From the NCBI GenBank assembly GCA_020466095.1, contig CM035808.1, positions 37,897,992-37,961,991 of the forward strand: a DNA stretch of 64,000 nt, in the 5' to 3' direction. Below the pieces are notes generated by a model. That model had not been told where the DNA came from, ran no database searches, and saw only the letters and a program-made list of their open reading frames with translations. Every line of letters starts with the position of its first letter. Within the stretch, counting starts at the first letter, position 1. A program made the translations under genes and the position numbers. This document shows, in pieces, positions 23,566 through 35,500 of this stretch. Source of the DNA: Chlorops oryzae (taxonomy: Eukaryota > Arthropoda > Insecta > Diptera > Chloropidae).

Positions 23566-24865
23566 ACAGGTTGGCTGATAAGTCCCCGGTCTGACACATA
23601 GATGGCGTCGCTAGTATTAAATGCATATTATTTTTATATAGTGGCAACCTTCAAATGATTCGTGTCAAAATTTGACGTCTGTAAGTCAATTAGTTTGTGA
23701 GATAGAGCGTCTTTTGTGAAGCAACTTTTGTTTATTGTGAAAAAAATGAAAAAAAAGGAATTTCGTGTTTTGATAAAATACTGTTTTTCTGAAGGGAAAA
23801 AATACAGTGGAAGCAAAAACTTGGCTTGATAATGAGTTTCCGGACTCTGCCCCAGGAAAATCAACAATAATGGATTGGTATGCAAAATTCAAGCGTGGTG
23901 AAATGAGCACGGAGGACGGTGAACGCAGTGGACGCCCGAAAGAGGTGGTTACCGACGAAAACATCAAAAAAATTCACAAAATGATTTTGAATGACTGTAA
24001 AATGAAGTTGATCGAGATAGCAGAGGCCTTAAAGATATCAAAGGAACGTGTTTGGTCATATCATTCATCAATATTTGGATATGAAAAAGCTCTGTGCAAA
24101 ATGGGGTGCCGCGCGAGCTCACATTTGACCAAAAACAACAACGTGTTGATGATTCTGAGCGGTGTTTGCAGCTGTTCACTCGCAATACACCCGAGTTTTT
24201 GCGTCGATATGTGACAATGGATGAAACATGGCTCTATCACTACACTCCTGAGTCCAATCGACAGTCGGCTGAGTGGACAGCGATCGGTGAACCGTCTCCG
24301 AAGCGTGGAAAGACTCAAAAGTCCGCTGGCAAAGTAATGGCCTCTGTTTTTTGGGATGGGCATGGAATAATTTTATCGATTATCTTGAGAAGGGAAAAAC
24401 CATCAACAGTGACTATTATATGTCGTTATTGGAGCGTTTGAAGGTCGAAATCGCGGCAAAACGGCCCCATATGAAGAAGAAAAAAGTGTTGTTCCACCAA
24501 GACAACGCACCGTGCCACAAGTCATTGAGAACGATGGCAAAAATTCATGAATTAGGCTTCGAATTGCTTCCCACCCACCGTATTCTCCAGATCTGGCCCC
24601 CAGCGACTTTTTCTTGTTCTCAGACCTCAAAAGGATGCTCGCAGGGAAAAAATTTGGCTGCAATGAAGAGGTGATCGCCGAAACTGAGGCCTATTTTGAG
24701 GCAAAAACCGAAGGAGTACTACCAAAATGGTATAAAAAAATTGGAAGGTGGTTATAATCGTTGTATCGCTCTTGAAGGGAAGGAACTATGTTGAATAATA
24801 AAAACGAATTTTGAGAAAAAAATGTGTTTTTCTTTGTTAGACCGGGGACTTATCAGCCAACCTGT
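23566..24865 (+). mobile_element. Himar1-like mariner element (irritans subfamily)
   Basis: Terminal inverted repeats begin ACAGGTTGGCTGATAAGTCC on both ends and TA flanks both sides (23564-23565 and 24866-24867). Length 1,300 bp, close to the ~1.29 kb of Himar1. The transposase (see separate entry) matches the Himar1 protein of the horn fly at most positions I can recall, in all domains. Structure is complete at both ends, so loss of function comes from small frame breaks rather than deletion. Confidence 0.95.
23746..24756 (+). pseudogene. mariner transposase, irritans subfamily, frame-broken
   Basis: This was a DD34D transposase that binds the terminal repeats and cuts and pastes the element at TA. 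The start at 23746 gives MKKKEFRVLIKYCF. The N-terminal helix-turn-helix part continues in another frame from 23807 (EAKTWLDNEFPDSAPGKSTI). The first catalytic D lies in VTMDETWLYHY (about 24215-24245), the second in LFHQDNAPCHKS (about 24490-24525), and the third is in the block after the next frame break near 24590. At least five frame breaks are seen: near 23798, 24040, 24101, 24375 and 24570, plus one near 24715. Almost all are one-base changes in runs of the same base. The product is not expected to be active as written. Confidence 0.9.
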
Positions 24866-24899
24866 TACATTGTGCATTTAAGGATATAAATGAATAAAT

Positions 24900-25350
24900 A
24901 TTGGGAAAGATTGGGAAAGAGAAGGAAAGAGAGGGAGAGAGGGAGAGAGGGAGAGAGGGAGAGAGGGAGAGAGGGAGAGAGGGAGAGAGGGAGAGAGGGG
25001 GGAGAGAGGGAGAGAGGGAAAGATAGGAAAAGAGAGAGAATGGTAGGAAAAGATAGGGAGAGGGGAAAAGTAGGAAAGGAGATGAAGAGAGATTAAGTGA
25101 GATAAAGAGTGAAACAGAGAGAAAAAGAGAAAGAAATAGAGAGAAAGAAATAGAGAGAAAGGGAAAGAAATAGAGAGAAAGAGAAAGAAATAGAGAGAAA
25201 GAGAAAGAAAGAGAGATATAAAGAGAGTAAAAGAGAGAGGGAGAGAGGGCAAGGGAGGTAGTGGGAGGGGATAAGAAAGGGAGGGAGGGGGTAAGAAATG
25301 GAGAAAGAGAGTCAATAGAAAAGAGAGAGGAAAAGGCGAATGATGGAGGT
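24900..25350. repeat. GA-rich low-complexity tract
   Basis: About 450 bp of almost pure purine on the + strand: (GGGAGA)n at 24930-25010, then (GAAAGAGAAAGAAATAGA)-type repeats at 25115-25210. Long open frames on both strands here are compositional. It begins about 35 bp after the end of the Himar1-like element. Confidence 0.95.
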
Positions 25351-25435
25351 AGAAGAAGGGAGACGTTCAAAAAATAGTATGTAATCAGAAAGCTATACAT
25401 GTTCAAATCAATCTTTTTTTTTGAAACTATAAGTA

Positions 25436-26471
25436 CACCGAGAGAAAAACAATGTAAAATCGTAACGAAACAATGTTAAATTGTCACTAAACGTTTACGA
25501 TTTTGACGTAACGTAGAAAAATGTGAAATCGTCACTGTTCTATGTTGATTTTTCGACATTGGCCAATGTTAAATCGCCGTTGGTGCAATGCTTAATCAAC
25601 ATTGTCCAATGCTAATTCGTCGTTGGTTCAATGTTAAAACAACATTGTCCACTGTTAAATCATCGTTGGTGCAATGTTAAAACTTGCTTTTATTTTACAA
25701 ATTTTAATTTTTTCATTTTTTTTTCGACTGGGAAATTTTTTCCAGCTTTTATTCGACCAAACTTTTTCTACCCTATATTTTTCAACCTCAGTATAGGTTT
25801 TAAGACAAAAATCATCAGTTGATAATATATTCCAAAAGTGTTAATCGAAAAATTAATTGGAAAAATTTTACTCCCATTAAAAGGAAAAACCATTCGGCAA
25901 AAAATTGTCGGCTTATTGCAGCCGAAGTCGAAGTCGGACATTAAAAATTGGCCGATTACCGCAAAAACTGAAGCCGAATGTTCGGTCGGACACTAATAAA
26001 AATATAACAATAAAAATTTTGCTTCGCATTTTTTTCTGCTTTAAGCCGATAGTACCGAAGCACTATCGATGATCCGGACTATCGATATTTTTCCAGCCTT
26101 AGATGGCTCTATCGATACTGTCGATAGCTTATCACTATCGTAACTATCAATGGCTTATCAGTATACATGACATTTTTGTTTTATTTTGTCTTCACTGATT
26201 ACTGAAAAAGAATTTATGTTGTTTTATCTTATATAATGTTATTTTATGTCTAGATTGTATAAAATTTTAAGGTTTAAGCAATTGAAAGAGGTTCTTGTGT
26301 ATTATTAAAACTATCGATGACTATATTAGCGACTATCGATAGAATTTAACATTGCGCAATGCTGTTTCAACATCGATTCAGCTTCAAAATAACATTGGTA
26401 TTTTTAACATTGCCCATTGTTTTTGTATGTACGATCCACTACGATTTTGCATTGTCTTTTTTCTCTCGGTG
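25436..26471. mobile_element. TA-flanked non-autonomous element, 1,036 bp, with internal repeats
   Basis: The ends are CACCGAGAGAAAAACAATGT and CATTGTCTTTTTTCTCTCGGTG, flanked by TA. Next to the left end are three ~44-bp tandem units (about 25560-25685) around CGTTGGTGCAATG. The centre (26050-26345) is rich in TATCGAT motifs in both orientations. No transposase is present. Confidence 0.75.
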
Positions 26472-26923
26472 TACAGAATTGATTTATCAGACATTATATA
26501 GTTACTTCGGAGGCGGGGCAAAGTTCACCGGGTCTTCTGGTGTTCTAATATCAAAATAAAAAACAAGCAACAATGTCAACTCGAAATGATTAAATTAATA
26601 AATTTCTCCATTAGAGTAATTTCCATAGGTGAATTGAACACAAATATTTAAATCTTCATAATTGTTTTGTTCGCAATAATAACTTTCGTTTATAAGCTTA
26701 AATACCATACACTCTTGCGGTATGGCAGGAAGCTCACTGAAGCGTTAAGCCGATTGAACCTAAAATAGTTTTGCTCACAAGAGAATTGAATATCGTTGTT
26801 TACACTTTTTTTTTTACTAACGGCCTCGGATTACTATATCAATTTGATTCTATATTTTTGTATTTACAAACGCGCTTGAATAAACAGGAATTTTGTTTAT
26901 TGATTCGTACAATCCAAGCGGAA
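26472..26923. other. Non-coding stretch
   Basis: No gene or repeat is recognised in this AT-rich stretch. Confidence 0.4.
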
Positions 26924-27784
26924 AACAAGTAAGGGTGTTATAGTCAGGCGAGCCTGACAATAGAATACCCGACACAGACACACGTGTTCAAAAAATTTTT
27001 AATATCAAGAGGTGTTTAAGGCCATAAGGGGCCCAATATACCGACTTTTGTTAAATTTCTTTATGAAATCTGCCCCTTTGCCATGCCCACTTTTCCAATT
27101 TGTTGGAATTCTAATCGGAGGCTTAGATATACGCTCAAATCCTAAGTTTCATTGAAATATTTGGAAAAAGTCCGATTTTGGGGCAGTTTTGAGATTTTTG
27201 TGACAGACCCTAGTACTGGAGGTACCCTTAATAATGGACCGATCTAGGAAATTTTTTGGGAGGATGTTTATGGCTACAAAAGAAGCATAAGTGCCAACTT
27301 TCGTTCAAGTCCCATTTGAATTTCGGGTGTAGGGGACAACTTTCGAAAAACGCCCTTCTGCCACGCCCACTTTTTAAATTTTTGGAAATCGTATTACTTG
27401 TCTTGAAACATGTTCAAATATCAAATTTCATCAAAATATGTTGAAAAACTTCGAGTTTAGAACAGTTTTTGTGATTTTCGTAACAGACCCTAGTACTAGA
27501 GGTACCCCTAAAAATGGTCCGATCGGGTCCATTCTCGAACTTATTCTTATTCATGTCCCCATTAGCACGCATACCAAATTTTGTCAAGATAGCTCAATTT
27601 CTTCGATAAGATAACTGTATACAGACAGACGGACAGACAGACAGACGGACATGTCTAAATCGAATCTCCTGGTGACGCTGATTTCTATATGCATTTTGTA
27701 TGGTCTATCTCGACTGGTTCTGGGTGTTACACACAACCACACAAACGCAATATACCCTCGACACAGAGTGTGTCGGGTATAAAG
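26924..27784 (+). mobile_element. DINE-like family B element, copy 2 (complete-looking)
   Basis: It opens AAACAAGTAAGGGTGTTATAGTCAGGCGAGCCTGACA (a perfect GTCAGGCGAGCCTGAC palindrome) followed by AATACCCGACACAG. It closes CGACACAGAGTGTGTCGGGTATAAA, the subterminal inverted repeat with a terminal hairpin. In between are two related blocks with CCCTAGTACT-GAGGTACC and GGACAGACAGACAGACGGAC. No coding. Confidence 0.75.
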
Positions 27785-28263
27785 ATAGTTGAGAGAATTC
27801 TCATATCTTTATTGTCGAAGTGATGACGATGGAAACATTTTTAATGTGGACGTTGAATATCTGACGTTTCAACAGAGTCCTCCCCTTGATATGAAGAAAA
27901 TCCTTAAAATATATATATAGTAGGTACCTACTATATTGTAGTACTCACCTTTGTTTGGTATATACGGGCGCAAGTGATTTTTGAACAGCGCTCGAGAAAT
28001 ATTTGCACATCGCATTCCCTGCCGTTGCTTTGGCAATGTGTCGTTCGATTGAGTTTTGTTTTTTTATCGATAAAACGAGTAGTTTCGCAATTGATTCTTC
28101 AACGCATTCGAGTGCAACAATTACATGCTCGCCCCCATTTCTTATGATGCCAAAAAAATAGTAGTATTTATTGAAGGTATTCCAAAATTACTTGGAACGG
28201 TCGATATTTTGCAGCAGCACCAAAAAAGCTTAGACAGCGGGTGTCCCTAATATAGTAATACTT

Positions 28264-28842
28264 TTAATACCCGACACACTCAGTGTCGAGGGTATATTGC
28301 GTTTATGTGGTTGTGTGTAACACCCAGAACCAATCGAGATAGACCATACAAAATATATATAGAAATGATCAGCGTCACCAGGAGATTCGATTTAGACATG
28401 TCCGTCCGTCTGTCTGACTGTATACAGTTTTCTTATCGAAGGAGTTGAATTATCTTGACAAAATTCGGTATGCGTGCTCACGGGGACATAAATAAGAACA
28501 AGTTCGAGAACACACCTGATCGGACCATTTTTAGGGGTACCTCCAGTACTAGGGTCTGTTACGAAAATCACAAAAACTGCCCCAAAATCGGACTTTTTCG
28601 AAATATTTCAATGAAGCTTAGAATTTGAGCGTATATTTAATCCTCCGATTAGAATTCGAGAAAATTTGAAAAGTGGGCGTGGCAAACTGGTGGTTTTCAT
28701 AGAGAAATTTAACAAAAGTCGGTATATGGAGCCTCTTATGGCCTTAAACACTTCTTGATATTAAAAAATATTTGAAGATGTGTGTCTGTGTCGGGTATTC
28801 TATTGTCAGGCTCGCCTGACTATAACACCCTTACTTGTTTGG
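28264..28842 (-). mobile_element. DINE-like family B element, copy 3 (shorter)
   Basis: Opposite orientation to copy 2: it starts TAATACCCGACACACTCAGTGTCGAGGG and ends GTCAGGCTCGCCTGACTATAACACCCTTACTTGTTT. It has one of the two internal blocks. A 3'-end fragment of a further copy follows at about 28873-28930. Confidence 0.75.
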
Positions 28843-29456
28843 GATTGTTTTAAAAATTATTTTAACATTTGTGTCTCCGTGTCGGGTATTTTATTGTCGA
28901 ACTCACCTCACTATAACACTCTTACTAGTTTTTTTTCCTTTGTGGGAAAATTTTTTCTCAGTGTTAAATTTAAAAAATTGTTAGCTTCCTTGTTTTATTA
29001 ACTATCAGTCTACAGTTGTTTCATCTCTCTGTCTCTATAAGATTTTGAGATATAAAATTTTGAAAAAGGGTTTCCCAAAAAAGATTATTTCTACAGTATG
29101 TTTAGATAACACCCATCCAAAAATCAACAAATCGTTCATACCTTTAATATCAGGGGCTGATTACCTTGACAAATCGTCAAGATCCTTTCGAAAAAAGTAA
29201 GGTCCAAACGGTTTTCCATAAAAATTAACGGAATATTTTGTTCGAGCAGAAGAGCCACCTAAATTTGGTTCGAGTTTTAGAGTAGTCAATGGAGGAAAGA
29301 AGTCTTCAAGTTTCTGAACATTAGAGTTTTCGTGTGGTTGAGTTTTGGACATTTCACGAAATATGTAATTTGATTTATATTTTAAGCTTCCGTCCATTGT
29401 GCTTATAAGAATTAAAAAAATTATATAACATATGTTTTTCGCTTTAATTTTTTCAG
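28843..29456. other. Intron sequence upstream of the first recognised Zdhhc8 exon
   Basis: It holds a DINE-like end fragment (28873-28930) and otherwise nothing recognisable. It leads into the polypyrimidine tract and AG of the acceptor at 29455-29456. The missing N-terminal coding exon was searched for by eye upstream and not found. Confidence 0.5.
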
Positions 29457-29575
29457 CTGCCAATATTACCTGAAAACCTATCCATGGGTACCAGCGTACC
29501 AAGCCGTCATTACATTTTTCGTTATAGCCAATTTCACGTTGGCAACATTTATGGATCCGGGTGTTATACCGAAAG
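29457..29575 (+). CDS. Zdhhc8: Zdhhc8 exon a: membrane segment and DPG motif
   Basis: It codes [20 protein letters not shown], the rest of the second membrane segment and MDPGVIPK. The acceptor TTTTTTCAG precedes 29457 and the donor GTATGT follows 29575. It enters after two bases of a codon, so an upstream coding exon is required. Confidence 0.93.
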
Positions 29576-32500
29576 GTATGTTGTCTCCCCATAATAAAAA
29601 AATATCTTTCAATTATGACACTTTGTATTTACTTAGCATCTCCCGATGAAGATCGTGAGGAAGAATTTCGTGCACCGCTATACAAGAACGCGGAAATCAA
29701 CGGTATTACCGTAAAGATGAAGTGGTGTGTTACATGCAAGTTCTATCGACCGCCAAGGTGCTCCCATTGCTCCGTATGCAATCATTGCATCGAAGTAAGT
29801 GTCCTGCAGTGTGGCGATCCTGCTCTATTTTTGCTCTTGTTAACTTTCCACTTATTTTTATTTACAGACTTTCGATCATCACTGTCCCTGGGTGAACAAT
29901 TGCATTGGACGACGAAATTATCGATTCTTTTTCTTCTTTTTGGTCTCGCTATCAATTCATATGCTTAGCATACTTTCTTTATGTTTGTTTTATGTGCTGA
30001 AGAGCATGCCGCACATTAAGCAGACCTCGCCTATTGTAGCGTATCCTTTTCAATCAACAACATTTTTAGATGGTCTTTATTTGGGTTATAGTAGCGCATA
30101 ATCACCAGTAAAAATAATTTGAAGGGTATAGCACGTCCGTCGTCGGTCCTGCTTAGCTGGAGGACACAACGATTACCGCAAAGTTCACAAAATAAATTCA
30201 AATAAAAAATTTATCTGAGGGAACAATATATAAAACATTGTGACGCATTGTCCCATATGATACTATACAAAAAAATAGATATATATATTTTTACAACAAT
30301 TTTCAATTTTCCTTAACTCAAAACCTCTATAAATTTTGCTCAACTTCAACTTGTAGTATGGTCCTAATAGGCATCGTTATCATTCTGGCGATCCCTATAT
30401 TCGGTCTGACAGCTTTCCATATGGTGCTGGTATCACGTGGACGCACAACCAACGAACAAGTTACAGGGAAATTCAAAGGTGGCTATAATCCATTCTCACG
30501 TGGCTGTTGGCATAACTGTTGCTACACACAATTCGGTCCGCAATTTCCCAGGTAAGTGTCGGTGCTGGTGCTGGTGGTGGTGGTGGTGTGCTGGTGTCAG
30601 TCAAGTCGCTTTTATGCTCTTAAAAATTAATCGATCGATTATCCTTTTTGTACATTCACTTTTTGAAGCCTATTGAAACCGGAAAAATATGCCGCAAGAC
30701 GTTCGAATAAAGAGAATCAAGCAATCAGCACTATTGAAAACGAATCGAATGGCCCGCATAACAACCGTGCCATGGGCGGAAATAATGTCATGCACAGTTC
30801 GCAACAGTCGCCTCAAGGAATGGCACGCGGCTATTACGATAGGGATATGCGACATACTCAGGTAAAGACTTATACGGACCAGGGCAATGGTTTTAATCAG
30901 CGGTCGGGCAGCACTACGCTTTATAGTAAGGTGGGTAAATCGATGAATGCTAGATCTTTGCTGTACAGTTGTCGTTCTTGTTGGCACTGCAGTTGTTGTA
31001 GTTGCAATTTTCCTTTTATGTCGTAGTTCAATTAGACTACATTTTTGTTTTGTCTTATGTTTTGGTTTTGGTTTTGGTTTTGTATGTTTTTGTTATTTAC
31101 TTTTATTTGATTCCTTTCGGTTTGAGGTCCTTTTTCCGAAATAAGTTATAGATATATATGTATATATGTATGTATGTGGGTGTTGCTTGATTTTTTTTTT
31201 TTAGAGGTTTTCGTTTATTCTTAGTTCTTGTGGATCGCAGGGCTGCACTGTTTGCATTAGATTATTGCTGTTTCTATGTTGCTTAGCACAATTTTATGAA
31301 AAATGACATTAAAAATAATATTTAGTTTCGACATAAGATTCAATTGATTATTTCGAAGTAAACATTGTTGACGCTGGTGACCCTTTCACGCATGAAAACA
31401 AAAAATTATCTCCTCAACGATTTGTAATGTTTACTGTTAAAGAATATTGCTAAAAATCGTTAAAGTTATGTGGGGACAAATTTTTCCCTAGTGCTGTAAT
31501 TTTTCACACAAAATGGCTAATTTTATAAGACCGCAATTCATTCTGTTGCTGTTAAAATAGCTGGCTAGCAGATTGTTTTTTTTTACTCTTGACAGGTGTT
31601 TTTATTATTTGAGTTCTCATAGTGTTCTTTGTCAGTTTTATTTTATTCACGATTGAGGTAACTTTATAAAATTAATAGGTATTTAATAATTTTTTTTTAA
31701 CTTGTATGTTGCTGACTAGTTTAATGCTGACTAATACCTGTATACAATATTTTTTTAAACTACCCAAATAGACAGCTATGATATTCATACAATGATTTCA
31801 AGGGATGCATGAAAATTGTCGACAATTTGATAACAATTCTAGTCCTCAAAATATGTTTTCAAAACTACATCAAATTGACTTCAATTGCACGATCTCATAT
31901 CATGACATGAATAATGAATAATATGAGTATGAGGTCAATATGTAACCATATACTGAAATCATAATTTGATCTCAAGTTGAGCACATTTTGTCCCTCATAA
32001 GCAACACATACTTTCAGCATCGTTTGAGTCATGCATGATGTCAAGATGATGCGAATATGTTGTATTTTGTCTATTTGGGTAGTATTAACTTGCAATGTAT
32101 TTTTTGTCATGTTGTAAAGTGGGTATTATTTCTGATCTTAATCTACACTAAAATCTTACTGAAAAAATATAACAACTTCCTTTAATGAAAGCACTCTTAG
32201 GTGACCGCCTTAAGAGGCGTTGAAATTCAATACACTCGAAACTCTCTATAACGAAGTTTAAGGGGCCAAAACAAAAAATTTGTTATAGAGAGAATCCATT
32301 ACAAGGAGAAAAAAAGACATTAAAAATGTGGCGAAAAAGAATTAAAAAACGTTCGCTATAAAGAGAAATTCGTTATAGACGAGTTCGTTATAGAAAGTTT
32401 CAACTGTACATCAAAAATTCTTATAATTAATAGTTTAGTAGGAGTTTGTTATTCCCTAGAAACAGTGACGTAGCTAGAGAAAGAGTGCTTTGGTAGTGCC

Positions 32501-35500
32501 ACAGTGGTATATTGAACAATTATAAGACATTAACCCAAAAAAATTTTAGGGGGGTTAGAGGAAGTTCAGAGAGTTCTGGACCAAAAACCCATAAAATCCA
32601 AAAAAGTCATGACGTCCGATTTTGATGAAAATTTATATGTAGAGTAAGTGAAAAATTCTAAGAATTTGGGCGCTAACATTTTAAAAAAAAAACTGAACAC
32701 AACTAGTCTAGTTCCAAACTGGTCCAAAAAGGAGTAGTTGTAATCAGTTTTTACCGTTTCTGAGAATTATACGTATTAGTTGTAAAACGATTGTTATTTT
32801 AGAGAACGTTAACCTTCGGCTAGCAATATTTTCCCAGTTTTTTCTTTGAGCCATGATTATAGCTTTAGTCTACACACGTGCTCAGTGTAAATGTAGGTAT
32901 ATAGCAAAACGGTCAAAAGATCTGTCAATGATTGCGGTGCCAAATTATTATGCCAAAGATGTGCTCATTTTGTAAATTTAATGATTTTTTTTTTTTCGTA
33001 GTGAAGCAGAATTAAATTTTCCAAAGCTTTCTGTTCTGGAGTATGTTTTTGTTTTTAATTTCTATTAATTTTTAATACTTCTTTAAGATATCTGATTTGC
33101 ACACAGATTTCCTGTTTGGCTTTCGAGTTATTAAATATCCCCACAAATAAATTATGGGCTTATCGGTGTACCTATAAGATTTTAACCCATTTACGTACTC
33201 TGTTCTATTTAAACGACACCATTTCAAACTTCCCTGAAATGTTTATTGTTGCTATTAGAGTGAAGTTATTTCATAAATACAGTGTACAGTGTACTCTCTT
33301 CATGCGGGCACTCCTCTTAATGGGACACCCCCCTTAAACAGACACTTCCTGCTCCTCAAATAATTTCCCCTTAAGCAGATATCTCTGTTAAGCGGGCATA
33401 TTTTTCGGTCCCCTAGGTGCCCGCTTAAGAGAGAGTACACTGTAATTCTGTTAGTAGGGTTAATTTTAATAAACACAAAAACTTAGCGCCTGCAAGTCGA
33501 TTGATTAGACTATATAGTATCTATATATTTTTTTAAATTTTTGTTCACAATTTTTGTTTCGATCCAGTCACGTCTGATTAACAGTAAAATTGGCACTTTA
33601 AATTTAGATGCACTTGTTTGATTATGCAAAAACCAGCAAATGCATGATGTCTTTTGATATTAAAAATTTCTCTATTTTTTTCCTTTAAAGTATGAAAACT
33701 CTTTCGTATGACAATAGTTTTTTTTTTAGCTAGAAAACACTTAATTTTTAAAAACATTGGTCAAGTTAAAAGAAACTCTTCCACACAAAAAGATCAAGCA
33801 CCGAGAAAGGTAAATTGATAAAGATTTATTTATATATGGACATTCAAAATAAAAATAAAAAATATTATCTTTTGCTTATAATTTGCAAGTTTTTCTTTTT
33901 TGTTCGGCATATAGTGTGATAATGATTTTTTCGAAAACACCTCACGTCTTCTTAATTCTTAAGTTCAGATAAAAAATTTTAAATTACCTTGAAGTTGGAA
34001 AAAAATAGGTTCACCCATGATTATCAATAAGCTCTCAAATTAAAAACACCAACACACAACAAAATTTATAGAATTTACTCAATTTGCTTCAATTTTTTTT
34101 TATTCGTTGTAAGGAGACAGAATCAAATTTAGTTAAACCATTTTTTTTTTTTTATAGAAATTCTCTTTTAATGTAATTCCTCAACTTTGTATCGCAACTT
34201 AAATATATTGTATTTTTTGTAAAAGAGTAAAAGTTCTTGTTTAAAAATCTAAATTCTAAGGTGTTGAAGAGCAAAGGAGCCTTGGGAATTGTTTCTTTAT
34301 TTTTGGTCCTGGGCCAGTGTTGGGATATTAAGTGGATTTTCCACAGAAAGTACCACAATTATGCTTGTCTCCATATCCCAGCGGCCAACAGTGCTTACCG
34401 CCTACAAAGTATACGAGAATGTAAGCGAACTGCCTATCAATAGCTTACAAAGTATACGAGACTGTAAGCGAACTGAGTATCAATAGCTTACAAAGTATAC
34501 TAGACTGTAGGCGAACTGCCTGTCAATAGCTCACAAAGTATACGAGATTCTAGGCGAACTGCCTACCACTGCCTGTAGGCAGCATTTTGGCTGCTGGGAC
34601 TAGTGCTCGCCAAAAAATTGCGAACCGATACCGATCTTCCGAAGGATAACATTGGAAGCCAAAAAAAATTAAATCAATTTCAAATTCTAATCAAGCTGTC
34701 AACAATTTTAATTCCTTTCATTTCCTATGGGTTAAATTAAGCAATCAAATGACTTCCATTGTTTGTCTATAAATGTTTTTGACAGTGATTTTGCTTGTTC
34801 GGAAATATGGTTAAGGGCTCAACACATCTCATCAATTTAAACAAGAAATTATGCACGTTTGTTGTACTTTAACTCATCGTCTTTCTTACGATGAATATTC
34901 AATCCAACGACATGGAATTAATTTTCTCAAATCTCTAAATTGTTTTAAATTGTTCTAAAAAACAAAAAAAAAAAACCTCAAACAATTCATTACATTAAAA
35001 TCAATTTTTTATTGAATGTTTTTCATGTTTTACTGTTGCAACCATTTCAAATTCTAAAGTCATGAATGTTTCTGTTGTTTATAAATCATTAAAATGTCTT
35101 AATTTTTTCTTCCATTCAAAAGTTTTAATAATTTTTATCATATGTTTTTAAATTGCTTGGAAATCGTTTTTAATTTTTGGTAGTGTGATGTTAACCTTTT
35201 TGCGAATAACTTTTTTCACCAAATCAATTTCGCTTTTCTTTTGATAGCTTTCACCGGGTCGTGAATGCTCGGACACCGATATGGAGGCACAAGGACCGCA
35301 GAGTCAAGATTGCGAGCCAACACCTCCGTTGCAACGACACAATTCTAGCAATTTCTACGTACCGAACATGGAAAATGTCAATGTCAATGTGAATAATCTA
35401 AATAACGGAGCTATTGCTACAGGTGTGGTGGGTAGCACATCTGTGATCCCTGGCGGTGCTGGCAGTGCTGGCGGCGGTGGTGGAGGCGGCGGCGATTCAC

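Larger units (their letters stand above)
30931..35247 (+). other. Zdhhc8 intron 5 (4.3 kb)
   Basis: Non-coding. It contains a TA-flanked MITE (31763-32079), a pogo-like MITE (32233-32406), a second pogo-type MITE (33287-33442) and a MITE with a 43-bp tandem array (34377-34598). The rest is AT-rich, and no independent gene was seen. Confidence 0.7.

Noticed and set aside
24837..25406. Long minus-strand frames rich in L, S, P and F
   Set aside because: They are the translation of the GA-rich tract and reflect composition only.
28000..29456. The N-terminal exon of Zdhhc8
   Set aside because: No stretch coding an M-P-K-C-like start and first membrane segment before exon a was found; it may lie upstream or have escaped a reading by eye.
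29161..29592. Minus-strand 143-codon frame over Zdhhc8 exon a
   Set aside because: It overlaps a well-supported exon on the + strand and matches no family.
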